From: Pithys albifrons albifrons
Taxonomy: Eukaryota > Chordata > Aves > Passeriformes > Thamnophilidae
Assembly: GCF_047495875.1 (NCBI RefSeq)
Contig: NC_092497.1
Span: 59,681,477 to 59,745,476, forward strand
DNA length: 64,000 nucleotides
Reading direction: 5' to 3'
The translations under genes were made by a program, and so were the position numbers. A model generated the notes under the pieces. The model ran no database searches, was not told the origin of the DNA, and worked only from the letters and a program-made list of their open reading frames with translations. Positions 30,301 to 44,000 of the stretch are shown here, piece by piece (within the stretch, counting starts at the first letter, position 1; each line of letters opens with the position of its first letter).

Positions 30301-31968
30301 GAAAGAAGGGTTTCCAGGTAGGGCACTCATGCAGTTGTTAAAGCTCATAAGGGTTACAGTGATTAACTGGTTAGTAGTAGAAACCCTTTTGTAAACTGAT
30401 TGTATCCAGAAGGCAAAGACAAGGCCACAAGAAAATTCCTTTGGCAAACCACAACCAAGATGATACAAGACAGATGCAGAGTTGTCTGTTCTAGCCAGTT
30501 TGAATGAAAGTTGTTGTTTAAACCAAAAAATAGATGTTGAATACAATGAGGCAATTTAGTTTAGTGTTTACATGGTTGCTTTGTTTTGTTTTCACTAAGA
30601 TAAATACAAATGTCCTAAAGTATCTCAGAAATTTCAGGAAAACTACATCAACTTTCTATTTCTATCTGATGCTACATTATAAAAGCTGGTATTTTTGAAA
30701 TGGTGAAAAATTTAAGATACTGTTTTTGAATGTATATACTTGTACCTTCCAGTGATGAACAATCTTACTAATTTGTTTTTAATTTTTTTACTTTGGTGCT
30801 TGATCATTCGATGTAACATCTGCTTCCTGTAAATCAACCTGCTAGACCAATACAATGTTGATTAAAATTTTGATTAGAAAGCTCATCAAAAAGCAGTTTA
30901 CAAAATTGGTAATTACTTTTTTAACAAGGTGCTAAAATAAAAAAGTTATTTGATATTAAATTGGTGACCCAGTGTAAGAAGGCAGTAATTTCTGAGAAGT
31001 TCAGCACACAGATTTTGGTAGCCTGAAACCAATAAAAATGTCTGTGAAAGCGGCACCTGTGAGGATGTTACTGTCAGGGAAATGCTTTAAGTGTTTCTCT
31101 TATCTCAAAACATGTAGCACCTTGGGCATTTGGAAAATAAACTGTCATTCACTCTATTGCTTTTTTTAATAATTTAAGTCTTCCAAGATACTGGACCATC
31201 TGAGTGAAGTCTGTATGTGGGATTGTTCTGGGCCCATAACCCAGAGGTCGATGGATTGAAACCATCCTCTGCTACTGAGGGAAGAGGGGAGAAAGGGAAA
31301 AGGGGAATGGGAACAAGAAGGGACAAAAACAAACACACAACAAACAGAATACAATCAAAACTTTGAAAAAAAAAGGAAACTGGCAAGGATGCAGTCTCAC
31401 CCCTCCGAGGGACAAAACCAGCGAAACAGGAGATCTCTGTCTGGACCGTTTCTGCTTCCCCAAGCCTCCCCCGAAAGCAGCAAACCTAAAACTAAACTCC
31501 TCCTTCCTGTTACGTGGAAAACACGTGTGGAGTACCTATGTAATGCCCGCTTCCCTAGTTACAACTAGTTACTAAGGAAGCCTAGCTCAAACCCATCACA
31601 AAAATATATTGTGAGTAGAGACTAATTCATTGTTTAGAGTCAATTAATTCAGTTTGGTACAGATGGACATGTGGGATGTGCTTCTGGATATTTGGAGAGT
31701 TGAGCTCCTGTGCCACTCCCCAGTTGGGAGTGGTTTTGGTCCATAGTTCTCTGCAGTGGCAATTACTATATGTATTTTGCTTTTGTTCCACTCTTTACTT
31801 AGTAATTTTATAGAAACTGGGCTTGAAAATAGAGGAGAACCAGAGTAAGATAGTTAAGGAGGCATAGATGAATGCTTAGAAGGAAACAAGGTGTACATCT
31901 TCATTTGTTTTTAAAAAATTGCTCTGACTTAGCAATTTCTTGAAGTCAACATAGATAGATGGATAGAT

Positions 31969-32027
<59 letters not shown>

Positions 32028-35000
32028 ATACATAGATATTGGTATGCATTTTAGAAGTCATCATTATGTAAACTGCTTACCTGCGTTGTTTGGAATGCAA
32101 ATGTTGCTGTACATTCATTGAATTTTTTTGTTATTGATAAGGTTCCCGGTATAATTATAAAGTGTCAGTAATGGTTTTAAAGTGTAATAACCCCTCACTA
32201 CTGAGTGTTCTTGCACAGTTTTGTCTTTCCTTTGAATTAACCGTTGCCAGAGATTGTAACCTGAAAAGGATAGTTGTGGAGAAAAAATCACTCAGTCTTA
32301 TAACAGAAAGTGTTAATTTGTATTTTCATTATTTCTAGATGTAAATAGAGCCCAGCTACCGATTCTGTGTATTTATTTACATGTACTTGAGAAGTTGGAA
32401 GACTTTCATCTTTCATAAAGCATCTCATAAATTAGCAATATGTTAGGAAGGCATTAATTCATAGAACTCATCACGCATTCTGGAAGAAGAAAATCTTTAT
32501 AGGAGAGAGAAGTGCGGGCAGCAACTCATTCTGTAACTTTGTATAAATACAGAGTAATGTGTAATAATATGGATTAACAGTGTAAAGTTATATCCACAAA
32601 AAATAACTCAATCAAAACCACCAAGCACTGAGTCAGATAATGTAAAAAGTAATGCTCCTTTACATCTGCAGGGAAAAAAAATTACAATGTTCTCAAATGT
32701 GTACAGCTTGTGTATTCACAACATGGGTTTCTGAATTCTGTCTTCCAGGTTAAAAACAGTGATAGAAGAACTGATGCAGACACAGCAAACCCTTTTAAGC
32801 AAAGAGGAACTTGTGTTGGAACTAGAGAAAAAAATAGAGGAGTCCTCTAAAACTTGTGAAAAGAAGTCTGAGTAAGTTGAGATGAAATTTTTAAATATAA
32901 TAATTTGAGGGAAAAATGTCTATAATGCAATTCCTAAGACTTAAATAAGAAATAACCTCCACTAATCTCGTTCTGCTTTTGTGAGTACCAATTACAATGA
33001 AAAGCAACGATCAGTTAATTTCTCATCTCTAAAATATAACCCTTATCCACTGCAGACCCTAAATCGTTGAAGAACTGAGCAGCTCCATGAGTTTAATATA
33101 ATTATCATAGTTTTGTAACGGCTCACGAGGTGGACCTTTGGTTAGTTTTGTAACTTCAGCTTGATGGAAGAAGGTGACTAAGTTCACATTGTCTCTATGA
33201 CAGAATTCCTTGTGGAGTTATTTTGTGAAAGACAGAGTTGTGTGCAAGACATATACTCTTTCTTGTGCAGTAATACGTTTGGAACTTAACCTGACAAGTT
33301 AATTCTTCATTGCATTTTCTTTGCAAAACAGTAAATGTAAAGGGTGTAAATTTGATGCTCTGTAGCACTGCATAGTAAAATAACAAAGGTGAGGGATAAT
33401 GGGTGTTTTACAGCACCATAAATAAAACATTAGTATAAAGAATCATTCTTGGGCAACATCTTTAGGTTTTTCATCTACCTATGATTAGAAAAAACACATC
33501 CTTGTCTAAACTGAAGTTAGTACAACAGATAATGAAACCTTGTCTATAATTATATTTTTCTGATTCTTGTTCCATTCATAACCTTACTAACTTAGGCATA
33601 AATCTTAGTTTCCAGTACCAGTAGTGAATTGGAGTTCAAGGCCCTCATGTAATCCTTCAGTCACTGAAGGCATTTTGAAAGCTCTTAGTTGAAGGAATCG
33701 TGTCACATGATACATTGTATAGCATTTAATTCTGATCTAAAACTTTATATATATGGTATGAGTGTTTTAATTAGATACTTTCTTTCTATGGTGAAGTTCA
33801 CATGTAATCACAGTGTATTTTCCAATTTTTGGTTCTTGACCTGCCTTCCTTGCTGCACATTACTTAAAGGATAAACTGTATTTAAACTGTGTGAGTTTGC
33901 TGGAGTGTTTGTTTTTTTTACCTTCAGTATTGTTTTCTTACCAGTCAGATTAGCTCAGTTGGTTAAAACTTGGTTGTAATGATGCCAAGGTCATGGGTTC
34001 AATCTCCTGTGTGGGCCATTGACTTAAGAGTTGGACTTGATGATCCTTGTGGGTCCTTCCAACTCAGAATAGTCTGTGATTCTGTGAGCGCACTCTGAAA
34101 ATAGTTCAGACCAACACTGTGTTCCTTGCTGTGGGTAGGCTCTCTGACTGACCCTTTAGCAGATGTTTGCAGTGCTGAGGAGATTATTTCAGTTCAAGTT
34201 GGCCCAGTACCTGTATGTCTTATTAAAAGGCATGGAATCTTTTCTTAGATCCCTAGTTGTAAGGTTACATTTTCCCTGAAACCTATCCTTGTTGTGTTTG
34301 GCCATGGATCATGCCTTCCTCCAACAGACCCTGCTCTTGTAACTGCAGTGCAGAGTGATCAGGGTGTTCTGACATGTACTTGCTGTCCCTTGAAGTTCTC
34401 ATCCAACTGCTGCACTGAGCTTCATTAGGACTGCTGTTGTACCATATGGCATTATTTTGGTACTGTTATCCTGTCACTTAATAACCCTTTTTGTCTTCAA
34501 ATGATGATATTGCCTTCAACGCAGAGAATATTTTAATTATATTTTGATTATATATGTATCTGTCAAGTGTCAGACCATCTGCCCTCCTGACAAGATGGCA
34601 TATTGAAAATTTGGATTTTGATTGTTTACCTTTTTACCAGTTTCTGATGTGTTGCCCTGACATGCAGGGGTTCTTCATGCCTCACTCTGTGAGGTTGCTG
34701 GTAGCACTTTGCTAGCAGCAAGGACTGTAAAGTTTGCACTCATGTAAGCCATAGACAAATAATTTTATAGATTCCAATTCCTCATGCATGGCTGGAGTGG
34801 GAAGCATTCAGAGCTGAACCTGGGAAAACCAATTAGGTGGTAATCCATCTTACCTCAGTTTAAGAAAGAGACTAGTTTGTGACTTTTCACTTGCAGAGGA
34901 TGTTTTGTTATCACTGTGTCATGATAGGTAGAAACCTTTCTGTGCTGGGGATGTCATTATGGACAATGTGTATTCACCAAAGCTGTGCTGGTGGTGGAAG

Positions 35001-38000
35001 ACCATTATTTTCACAGGGCGATGTCCTTTTTCTCTCATTATAAGGATCAGTTGAAAGAACATTATCTTGAGGATAATGTCAGGAAAATTGTTTATTTTCT
35101 TGCGTGATGCTTTTAAATGTGTGCAGCCTGATGACACATCTCAGTTTTGGATCCTGTAATCGTGTCCCCATACATCACATTTATCCTTTTTGCATGAATG
35201 ATCCTCCTGCTGATAGCGAGGAGTTTCGCTCATTAGTGACTTAGTATAATGCTCATCTGTAGGGATATGATTTTTACCTTTTCCTGCCAATGAGGATTTT
35301 ATGACAAGTGGTGCCTTTATCACTTTCAAACCTGTTTGAATAGTCATTTTTCTCAGCATCAGTTTGTGAAAAAACAATCTCAATATGAATACTTTTTGCC
35401 TTTCCTTTTTTTCTTTAAGGCCAGAGTTTGCAGGAGGGTCCACCTTCCAGGGATTATCCTGAAGATACAGACTGACAAAATACTTTGCTTTTTCTTTCTA
35501 TTTTCCTCATTCTTCACAGTTCTGGTCCCTTTGCCTTCTTCATCTGTTCTTGTAGACTATGAGAAATCTGCATCTCTTACAGACCATGTCACTGGGCCCC
35601 AGTTCAGTGCTTTTAAGGACGTTGGTGTTACACTGTGGAAGATTCTGTCTTAGAGGCAACTTCTGTCAATCTTTGGTTTTGGCAGTTCTTTGGAATAATA
35701 GTCATCTAGGTACCTGCAGGTGTTCTAAGTGCTTGTCCTTCAGAAATGGTTGAATCACATCTATCTCGGTTATTCAGAGGTATGAGAGGTGTTCAGAGGA
35801 GATCCATAAAAAACAAGGCAACAAAAAGTTACTTTTAGCTTCTCACAGAGATCAATTTAATTGGCTTCATTAGAAGACTGTTATCATGCAATCTAGAAAT
35901 ACTTACAGAGTAGAGGAAACAACAGATATCTCTGACTTGATGCCAGATGAATTTATACTGGATATGAGTTAAGTTTAATAGTTCAAGTTATCATTACAAC
36001 AACTAGGTATATTGCAGTGAATTTCTCATCACTGGAAATTATTATCTAAAGATTTATTCTCCAAAGGACAGTGATCCTTGTGTTTATAAATTCAGTCAAA
36101 AGTGAAGGAAAACAATAGTTTTATCTACATTTATTACAATGTGATGTTTGTGATAGAGAAAAGAGAATGGATGTTTGCTGGCATTGTCTTGAAAATTTTC
36201 TAGAATTGCTCCATCGTCCTTGGAATAAGTAATTGTATTGAGAAATTGTCATGCTCTCCCCTCCCAGCTTTTATGAAACAAAATAATGTATTTTAAATCA
36301 TATGTATTTTTAAATTGTTATCTTTCTTTGCAGTATTGTGCTCTTGCTGAGCCAAAAGCAAGCACTTGAAGAGCTTAAGCAAACAGTTCAACAATTAAGA
36401 TGCTCTGAGGCAAAATTTGCAGCCCAGAAAGAACTACTGGAACAAAAGGTTCAAGAGAATGATGGGAAAGAGCCACCACCTGTAGTGAATTATGAAGAAG
36501 ATGCCAGATCAGTGACTTCTATGGTGAGTTTACATCTGTTTTACTAAATTGTATAGCTTTGCTATTATACTTCAGTCCTGGGATCAGAGGATCAGGATAC
36601 CCAGTGGGGTGACTAAAGGGATAGAACTTCACTTTGCTTTTGTGGAAACTTGTTTGGACAAACAGTTCAGTTGTGTGAGTTTATATTTTTTTTGAAGTTG
36701 CAGTAACTCATAACAATCCATGTCTGTGCACTTGGATTGGTCTTCTGTACAGCTGATGCTTAGATTCTCATTAGGCTGTTCTATAAAAGTGTTAACCCTT
36801 AAATAGATTTAGTAAATGTGACTGAGTAGCTATTGGTGATTTCCTTGACTGTTGAAGAAATACATTCACTGTTATAGGTATAAAATTAACAGTAAAAGCT
36901 CATGGAATCACTGCACACATTCTGTAATTGAAAATATAATTTTATGTACTGTAATTACTCTTTTTTAAATAGAACTGAACATTGGTTTCTTTGCAACTTA
37001 CTTTTATATGTTTGCATGCCCTTAATAATCAAAAGGAAGTTCTTGTTCTCTGATGAGACCCTGAGTTATTTAAACAAGTACCTTACTTTGCTAATATTTT
37101 GAGACTTCTTTTCTCCATAGCATGCAGCTTTGTGCAGAATCAGTAGGTCGCATAAGAAAGCAAACGAACACTGCCTGTTTACTAAAGAGACAAACAGTAG
37201 TGTTTGCCTTCATGGATTAGGTTTGACATCTCTGAGATACTTGGGACTTCCCTGAGATTTAGCCTGACATTGCTTGTGGCCCATGGGGCAATAGCTCAGT
37301 GAAATGATAATGAAATGGTTGTTTCTGAGAGGAATGCTTTTTTCCCTTCATCTATTTGTGGAACCAGGTTTGATTCAAATTCTACGGTTATACTTAATTG
37401 TCAGCATTCTCTCCCTTCCACTACTGTTGAATATTTACAAGGCACTATCAGATCATTGTCATTTACAATGGTACAAAACATTATTTTAGAAAGCTTGTAT
37501 GCTTTTCACGGCCCAGAAGGAGTTTACAAAATGCAGAATGAAGAAAGAAAAGAAGAATCAGGATAATGATTGCAAAAGATTAGGACACTTGGAATCTTTT
37601 TGGGGTAGGCTAACTTGTTAGTTATTTAATATAATATCCTGTAGTAGTGCTAGTGAATATTGCCTATGAGGGTTAATTGAGATGATGTGTCTAATCATGA
37701 GAATGGTGCTCTTCCACTTGAGTTCAAGATTACTAAAGTCTGCTTTCTGGTATCCAAATCTCTGTTTCAGTGGGTGGAAGGGAATAATCCCCTGTGCTGA
37801 GCACAGGCTTGCACATGGCCAGCCGCAGGGCAGAGGCACAGGAGTTTCCTCGCTGGCAGCGGCACATGTGAGGTGTCCAAAGCAAGGGCTCGTCACTGCC
37901 TGTGCAGCTGCCGGCTGTGCCCTCGGCTCAGGGCTGGTGGCACAGCATGGCTGGTTCTGTGTCCAGGGCACACTGGCCTCTGGGGGGAGGGCAGGGGAAC

Positions 38001-41000
38001 GAGGCAGTGGAGAGTCATAGAGCCATAGGGTGGTTTGAATTCGAAGGGATGTTAAAGATGTGTCTGCTTCCAACCTCACTGCCACGGGCAGGGACAGCTC
38101 TCCCTAGAGCAGGATTCTTTCAGTGACAGAGAAGCCACGCCTTCTCTGGACAACCTGTGCCAATGCCTTAGTACCTGTGGTGGGTTCCAAGCAAGAGGGG
38201 AGGCAGAAGCCAGGACTGGGCACTGCTGACAGAGCCCCGTTGAGTGCTCTGCTGTCAGGAGGAGGTTGTGCAGGTCCTGACCAGGCAGCAGAGCCTGGCT
38301 CCCAGCATTGCCTGCTAGCAGCTTGCAGAGAAACACCCTGTGTGGCATCACAGTCTCTTTGGGAAGCTCACTGCTACCCTGCTCTCTGCAGCAGTTTACC
38401 ACCAGGATGTGTTTGGGTATTGAGGGGCCAGTGTCAACCTTCCTGCACAAAGCACAGCAAAACACTGATGCAGCACAGTCTATACTGGCCATGTCAGCCA
38501 CAGCAGCACCTCTGGCAGGCTCCCTGTCCTGGCTGTATACAAGTTTTGTTGTGTTCTGGGCCCAAGGATGGTTGTGGCACCTGAGATTCATGGCTAAGGA
38601 TGTGCAGTTTGATGCTGTAGACTGAGAAGGTTGCTCCTGCTCTCAGCATCACATCCCATTCTCCATGAATTTGGTAAATCCTGTACCAGCTCATCTTGTC
38701 AGTCTGCCTACTACAGTTCTAAGGTGGAACCTTGCTCATGCCCTGCAGTTCAGGGCACTCATGGGCTGAAAAGCAGGAGCCAGCTACTTGTGCTGCATTT
38801 GCTGAGCAGGGCAAGCTCCCTGGAGGGGAGAGACCAGTGTCTGTCTCCTGGTGTCTTTCTTTCAGAAGCCACCCTGCCTTTCTGCCCTGCTGCACTTAAA
38901 CCCAAGGCAAAGGTTGCAGAGAGGAGACATTGAGAGCAACTGAGAGGCATTAAGAAAGGTTCTAATGATGAGAGGCTCAGTCTGGTATAAGGAAGAAGGT
39001 AAAATAAGAGAACAGGAAGTTGGTATAAAAGCAGGCATAAGCACAGCCAGAAATATTTAACAGGCAAAGTGATGTTAGGTAAGCTGAAATAGAAGATAAG
39101 GTGGGGTTTTGTTGGTTTACTTTTTTAACCAGTAAATTTACAGTTAGGGTAGCTTGTGAAAGTGAGCCAGGGATGTATTCATATGTCAGGGACAATTTTA
39201 ACATTCATTTTTACTGTGGATTTAGTACTTTGTTAAGTAACTTGCTCTAGTTTATGTAATTCAGATGGCCTATATTATTGAGAGTTCAGAGTGCCTTCAC
39301 CTTTTATGAATAATGCTGATCATCCAAGCTACCCTTGCAGAGAAGACTCATCATGAAGCATGACTTCTAAAGTTTGATCTGAAGACTTTGAATTGTGCAG
39401 AATTACCACTTCCCTTTCTTCTTCAAGGCAAAGCTTGCAGGAAGAGCTAAGCCCCTCTTGAACGTGCAGACTTATTTTGCAGGTGCCAGGTGGGGAAGTC
39501 CTTTCCTTCCACATAAGTCTGAATGGGACTGAGGACACGTTTAACTGTGAAAACAGACAACTTTATTTCCAAAGCTAAGTCAAGTTCAGCATTTACGTGC
39601 ATGGGTCAGAGCCGGCCATTAGCACTGAGGCTTTCTTTGGATGAGCAGGCATTGCCCCAGAAGGAAATGGTTGTGGTTCATGCAGCCTGTACTGGATGCT
39701 GTACATCCTACTGCTAAAGCTGGTTTTCCTGCTTAGGACTTACAGGAGCTCCTGCACCCCAGTGAAGAATTCCACCAACTTTCAGATTGGAAATAGGCAG
39801 TTTAACCTGCCTGATGGTGTTGGTATTGGCATTGCCTTCTGTGTGGGTGGTTGAGGTGTTATATAAAATGATGGCATGCCCATGATGTTGGAGAAACCCT
39901 TACCTCTGGGTGATGGCCCATCTACTCAGCACACGGTAGAAGTGCTGAGAGGAGGTGTAGGCTCTGGGGCGTTTGGCCCTTGCACAGCCTTTTCCCCAGC
40001 CAGTCACTCCAGTAAGCCATAAATAATCAGCAGTCATGTCTCTGCACATGAGAGGAGCACCACTGACACCCTGCAACACAAGAGAGAGGATTAAGGTGGT
40101 GTTGGGTGGCTGCCTCTCTCACAGCCCCAGCCAGAGCTGTATTCCCGGAAAAGCGAGACTCTGCTCAGGTGCTGGAACCTCTCCTCTTTTGGTTTAATGA
40201 TGTTTACCCTTGTCATGTTTTGGCACTGCAAAAAGTCACTCTCCATCTCTTTTATAACCTCCCTTTAAGTGCTGAAGGGCTGCAGTGAGATATTCCTGGA
40301 GCCTTCTCTTCTCCAGCCTGAACAACCCCAAGTATCTCAGCCTGTTATTGTAGGAGGGGTGCTCAAGCCCTGTGATCAACCCAGTGGCTCTCCTTTAGAT
40401 TTGTTCCATGTCTTCCTTGTGTGGAGAACCTCAGACCTGGACACAGCACTCCAGGTGGAGTCTCGCAAGGGCAGAGTAGAGGAGGAGAATCACCTTCCTT
40501 GACCTGCTGCCCACACTGCTTTGGATGTAGCCCAGGACATGGTTGGCCCTTTGGACTGCAAGCCTGCACTGGTGGCTCACATTCATCTTTTTGTCTGCCA
40601 GCAAAAGTCCTTCTCAGCAGAGCTGCTCTCTCCGAGTTCTTCTCCCAGTCTTTGCTCATGTCTAGGATTGTGCCAACCCAGCTGCAGCACACTGCACTTG
40701 GACTTGCTGAACTTCATGAGGTTCCCATGGGCCCACTTCCCAAGTTTATCCAGGGCACTCTGGCTGGCATTATATCCCTCTGTTGTGTCACCTGTGCCCC
40801 TCAGCCTCGTGCCATCTGCAGACTTGCTGAGGACACATTGGATCTCACTATCTGTGTCACTGATGAAAATACTAAGGGGTCACAGTCCCAAGGCAGAGTC
40901 CTGAGGGACATGACTCATCACCAGCCCTGCCTGGACACAGAGCCATTGACACAACTCTCTGGCTCTAAGTCCATCCAGCAAATTCCCTATTCCACAGAGT

Positions 41001-44000
41001 GGTCCACCCTTCAATCCCGCATCTTTCCAGCCTGGGATAAGGATTTCTTATGGGACTGTGTGGAAGGCCTTACAGAGTCTGGGTGGATGACATTAGTTGG
41101 GAGTCATTCTTCCCTTGTTTGCTGCTGCAGTCAGCCCGTCGTGGTAGGCACCAGATTGCCAGGCATGATTTGCCCTTACTATGACTGAACTGTGGGAATA
41201 TGACCAACTTAAGTGATGGGTGATTTCCCTTGAGTAAGTTTTCTTTAACTCTTGAGCTGATACCATGTATGAATAGAAGTGACTAAACAGAGGTAGATAC
41301 AACCACAGTGTAAAATAAACTATATTTTTTTAAATTGCTGTGCCCTGAGAGAGCTGTCTTGTCAGTATCTCAAGATAGAAAAATAATACCCTGTTGGGCT
41401 GTTTGTATAAATAAACATCCTGGAGGTTTTTATAATGGGATTTTTTTGTTTTGTTTACTAAAACACTTCAATATTAGAGAGCTGCTAAATGATCAGAAAT
41501 GAAATGTTCTTGCTGCTGGTGGCTCATCCTTGTATCATTCAAGAGGATCATTGTTTCTCCAGCTATAAATTCGTTTAGGTTTCTTCTCCTTATATGAGAG
41601 AAGGTCTTCTGAATGTTACTCTGATACTGCACTTTTGAATGTGGTTATTTATTTCTTTTCAGAAACTAATCATAAACACTTGTTTTGCAAATTCTTTACA
41701 AATTCTTTTGTAATTCCAAAGAATTACAAAATCATAATTGACTTGTGTTGTCAGCATCCATGTGAAGTAAATTTTCATGTCCTCAGTCACAAGTGATTTT
41801 TTTTTGTAAATTAAAATGAAAAACAGGATGTGCAAAGCAGTTTTGTAAAGTTTCATATCTAAGTATTTATATTATAAATACAGCCAATCTCATGGTGTAA
41901 TAGTGCTCAAATTTTTTTGTTTTCCATCTCTTACATTATGTAATTCCATAATAGAACACTAACAAGGAGTGAAACTTTGAAATGCTGTTAGATGTGTTTT
42001 TATAGACAATGTCATGTTACATGCATCTTAGAACTTCATTCCTGTGTTCTTTTTTTGCCTCTTGGCTGCAGGAAGTCTCATACTCTGCTAGTGTCTTCAC
42101 TGGGTTTTGGTTTAGTCAATATATTTCATTTTTTTTTGTGGAATGTTAACTGTGTATTGTTATTCATGTACATATTTTAGAAAAAAAGAAAATTGCTGAA
42201 TGATTCTATTTTGTTCAATCATGTTATCATAGCAAGGAATTGAAAAAAAATCTATTTTTGCTTTTTCCTGAACATGGCATTTAGCAATTATGTCATGGTG
42301 TGTGGCAAAATGAAACATATTTTATTGTTTCTAGCAGTTATATTTTTCTACTGAACTATCCATTGCAGACAAAATCTTACACAGTTATACTATACACTGT
42401 GTTGATGGGAGAATGAGAATTTACATTTTCTTCTGTACTTACGTTAACAAGTTTGGAGGCAGATACTAAGGAAAAGCTGGTTATTCCTTGTAAACAGATA
42501 TATTTTGCCAAAAATGGAGTAATAGCCAAACTGTTACATATCATTAGCCAGTAACTGGAAGCTACTTGAGCTAACTTTTCAATTTCTAGGTGCTCAGTCA
42601 GTGGATGTGTGGCCTGTCATTTGTCCTAGATACATGTGGCATTTTTGCTGTTAATATGATCAACAAAGCATGGCAGTGGTCTGTGATAATTCAAATGAAG
42701 AAAACAACAGCAGCAAAACTTTGTACGTGTAATGATCAGATTAGAAATAAAAATATAATTAATTTTTTGAATATTGCAGTGCCAGCTAAACATTTACTCA
42801 GGTAATTAAGTTCAATTATGCAAATTTGTATTTCATGGTAAGGCTTTACATTTACAGCATCAGTATTGCCTTGGAAATTGTTGCAGCATAGGAAATCTTC
42901 AGGGAGTGCTTAAGCCAGGCAATGGATTTAGTTAATATAAAATAGTAATTAATCTTGTTTACCAATAATATAGTGAAGTCTGTGTGCCACTCTAATGTGT
43001 CTTCACCTTTTTCCTTACATGGTACAAACAGATTTTATAAAGGCACAAATCCATTATTTTTAAGAATATGTATTTAAAATAATACGATGTTCTCACCGTA
43101 GAAGTATTTCATATGGATTTATTTTGTGCACTGCAGCATTATACTGGAACAGTGATAAAACTGAGACTTGGTTTGGGAGCTCTGCAGTACTTGAAAGACT
43201 TGTCAGCAGGTGGAGCTCAGTGCCAAAAGACTGCTAATGACGGAATAATCCAAATATTGTAGCAGAATTACTCAAAAGGAAAAAATGTAAAAGTTCACCT
43301 CATACATAATTGCTTTTACTATTTGTCATTCCTTTTTAAAAGGCTTCAGAGATCTTATGATTGCTGTAAAAGTAAGATAAGCCAGCTTTTGGTGAAGACT
43401 GTGATAATTAAAAATTAATTCTTAGTTGTTACAGAAGAAAAATATTAAATGGATGAAACAGAGCTGAAGTGCTACTTTTATTGTTTGTAAATCATTCTAC
43501 CAAAAGTGAATGTTTTGTCTTTCCATCCCTGCTTTTTAGAACCCTTGACTTGGTGCTGCTTATAGTGTGATCAGCAAACCAATAGTCAGAGTCTTCCTCT
43601 GCAGGTTTGGGTTTGCAGTGAATATTTTCAGGGCTCTCACTAAAATTGAAATTGACAAATGTAATCCATTTGTATGTTTTGAATTTTTCGCAGTCAGTTA
43701 CATAGATATGAAAGGGCATTTACAGGAGTTGGCTGTGTGACTAAAGATGCTGCATTACATACATTCTAGATGATGGATCATAAAGTCCTGAAGCATAATC
43801 AGCTGAGAGATGCACCTGCCCCCCTAAAAGGGGGTCTCCTTTTCCCGTGCTGTCTCACGTTATACAGAAACTTTATTTTCACATAAGTGCAGGAAAATGA
43901 CTGCCTTCTGTGGCAGCCCATTGCAGCAATAGCAGAAAGCTCAACAGTAGAGATAAATTTGTCATTTTTCTTTTTGATTCAGAAGAATTGAGGCATTCTT

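Larger units (their letters stand above)
26403..32748 (+). other. FER: FER intron, 6.3 kb
   Basis: It holds a possible LTR fragment (27993-28255), a 3' half of initiator tRNA-Met (31228-31274) followed by an LTR-like block (31276-31600), and a GATA microsatellite (31951-32037). Other parts are AT-rich with nothing recognised. Confidence 0.88.

Noticed and set aside
33942..34020. Functional tRNA-Ile gene
   Set aside because: A and B boxes are present, but the anticodon-stem region is altered and the CR1-like tail is attached. It is the head of a SINE, repeated three more times in the window.
37618..38630. Overlapping long ORFs on both strands (up to 171 codons)
   Set aside because: The block is GC-rich, with few stops on either strand and no conserved motif; a degraded CR1 end lies in the middle. 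No coding case can be made.
40421..41188. 255-codon plus-strand ORF
   Set aside because: Antisense of an older CR1 ORF2/3' UTR fragment on the minus strand.
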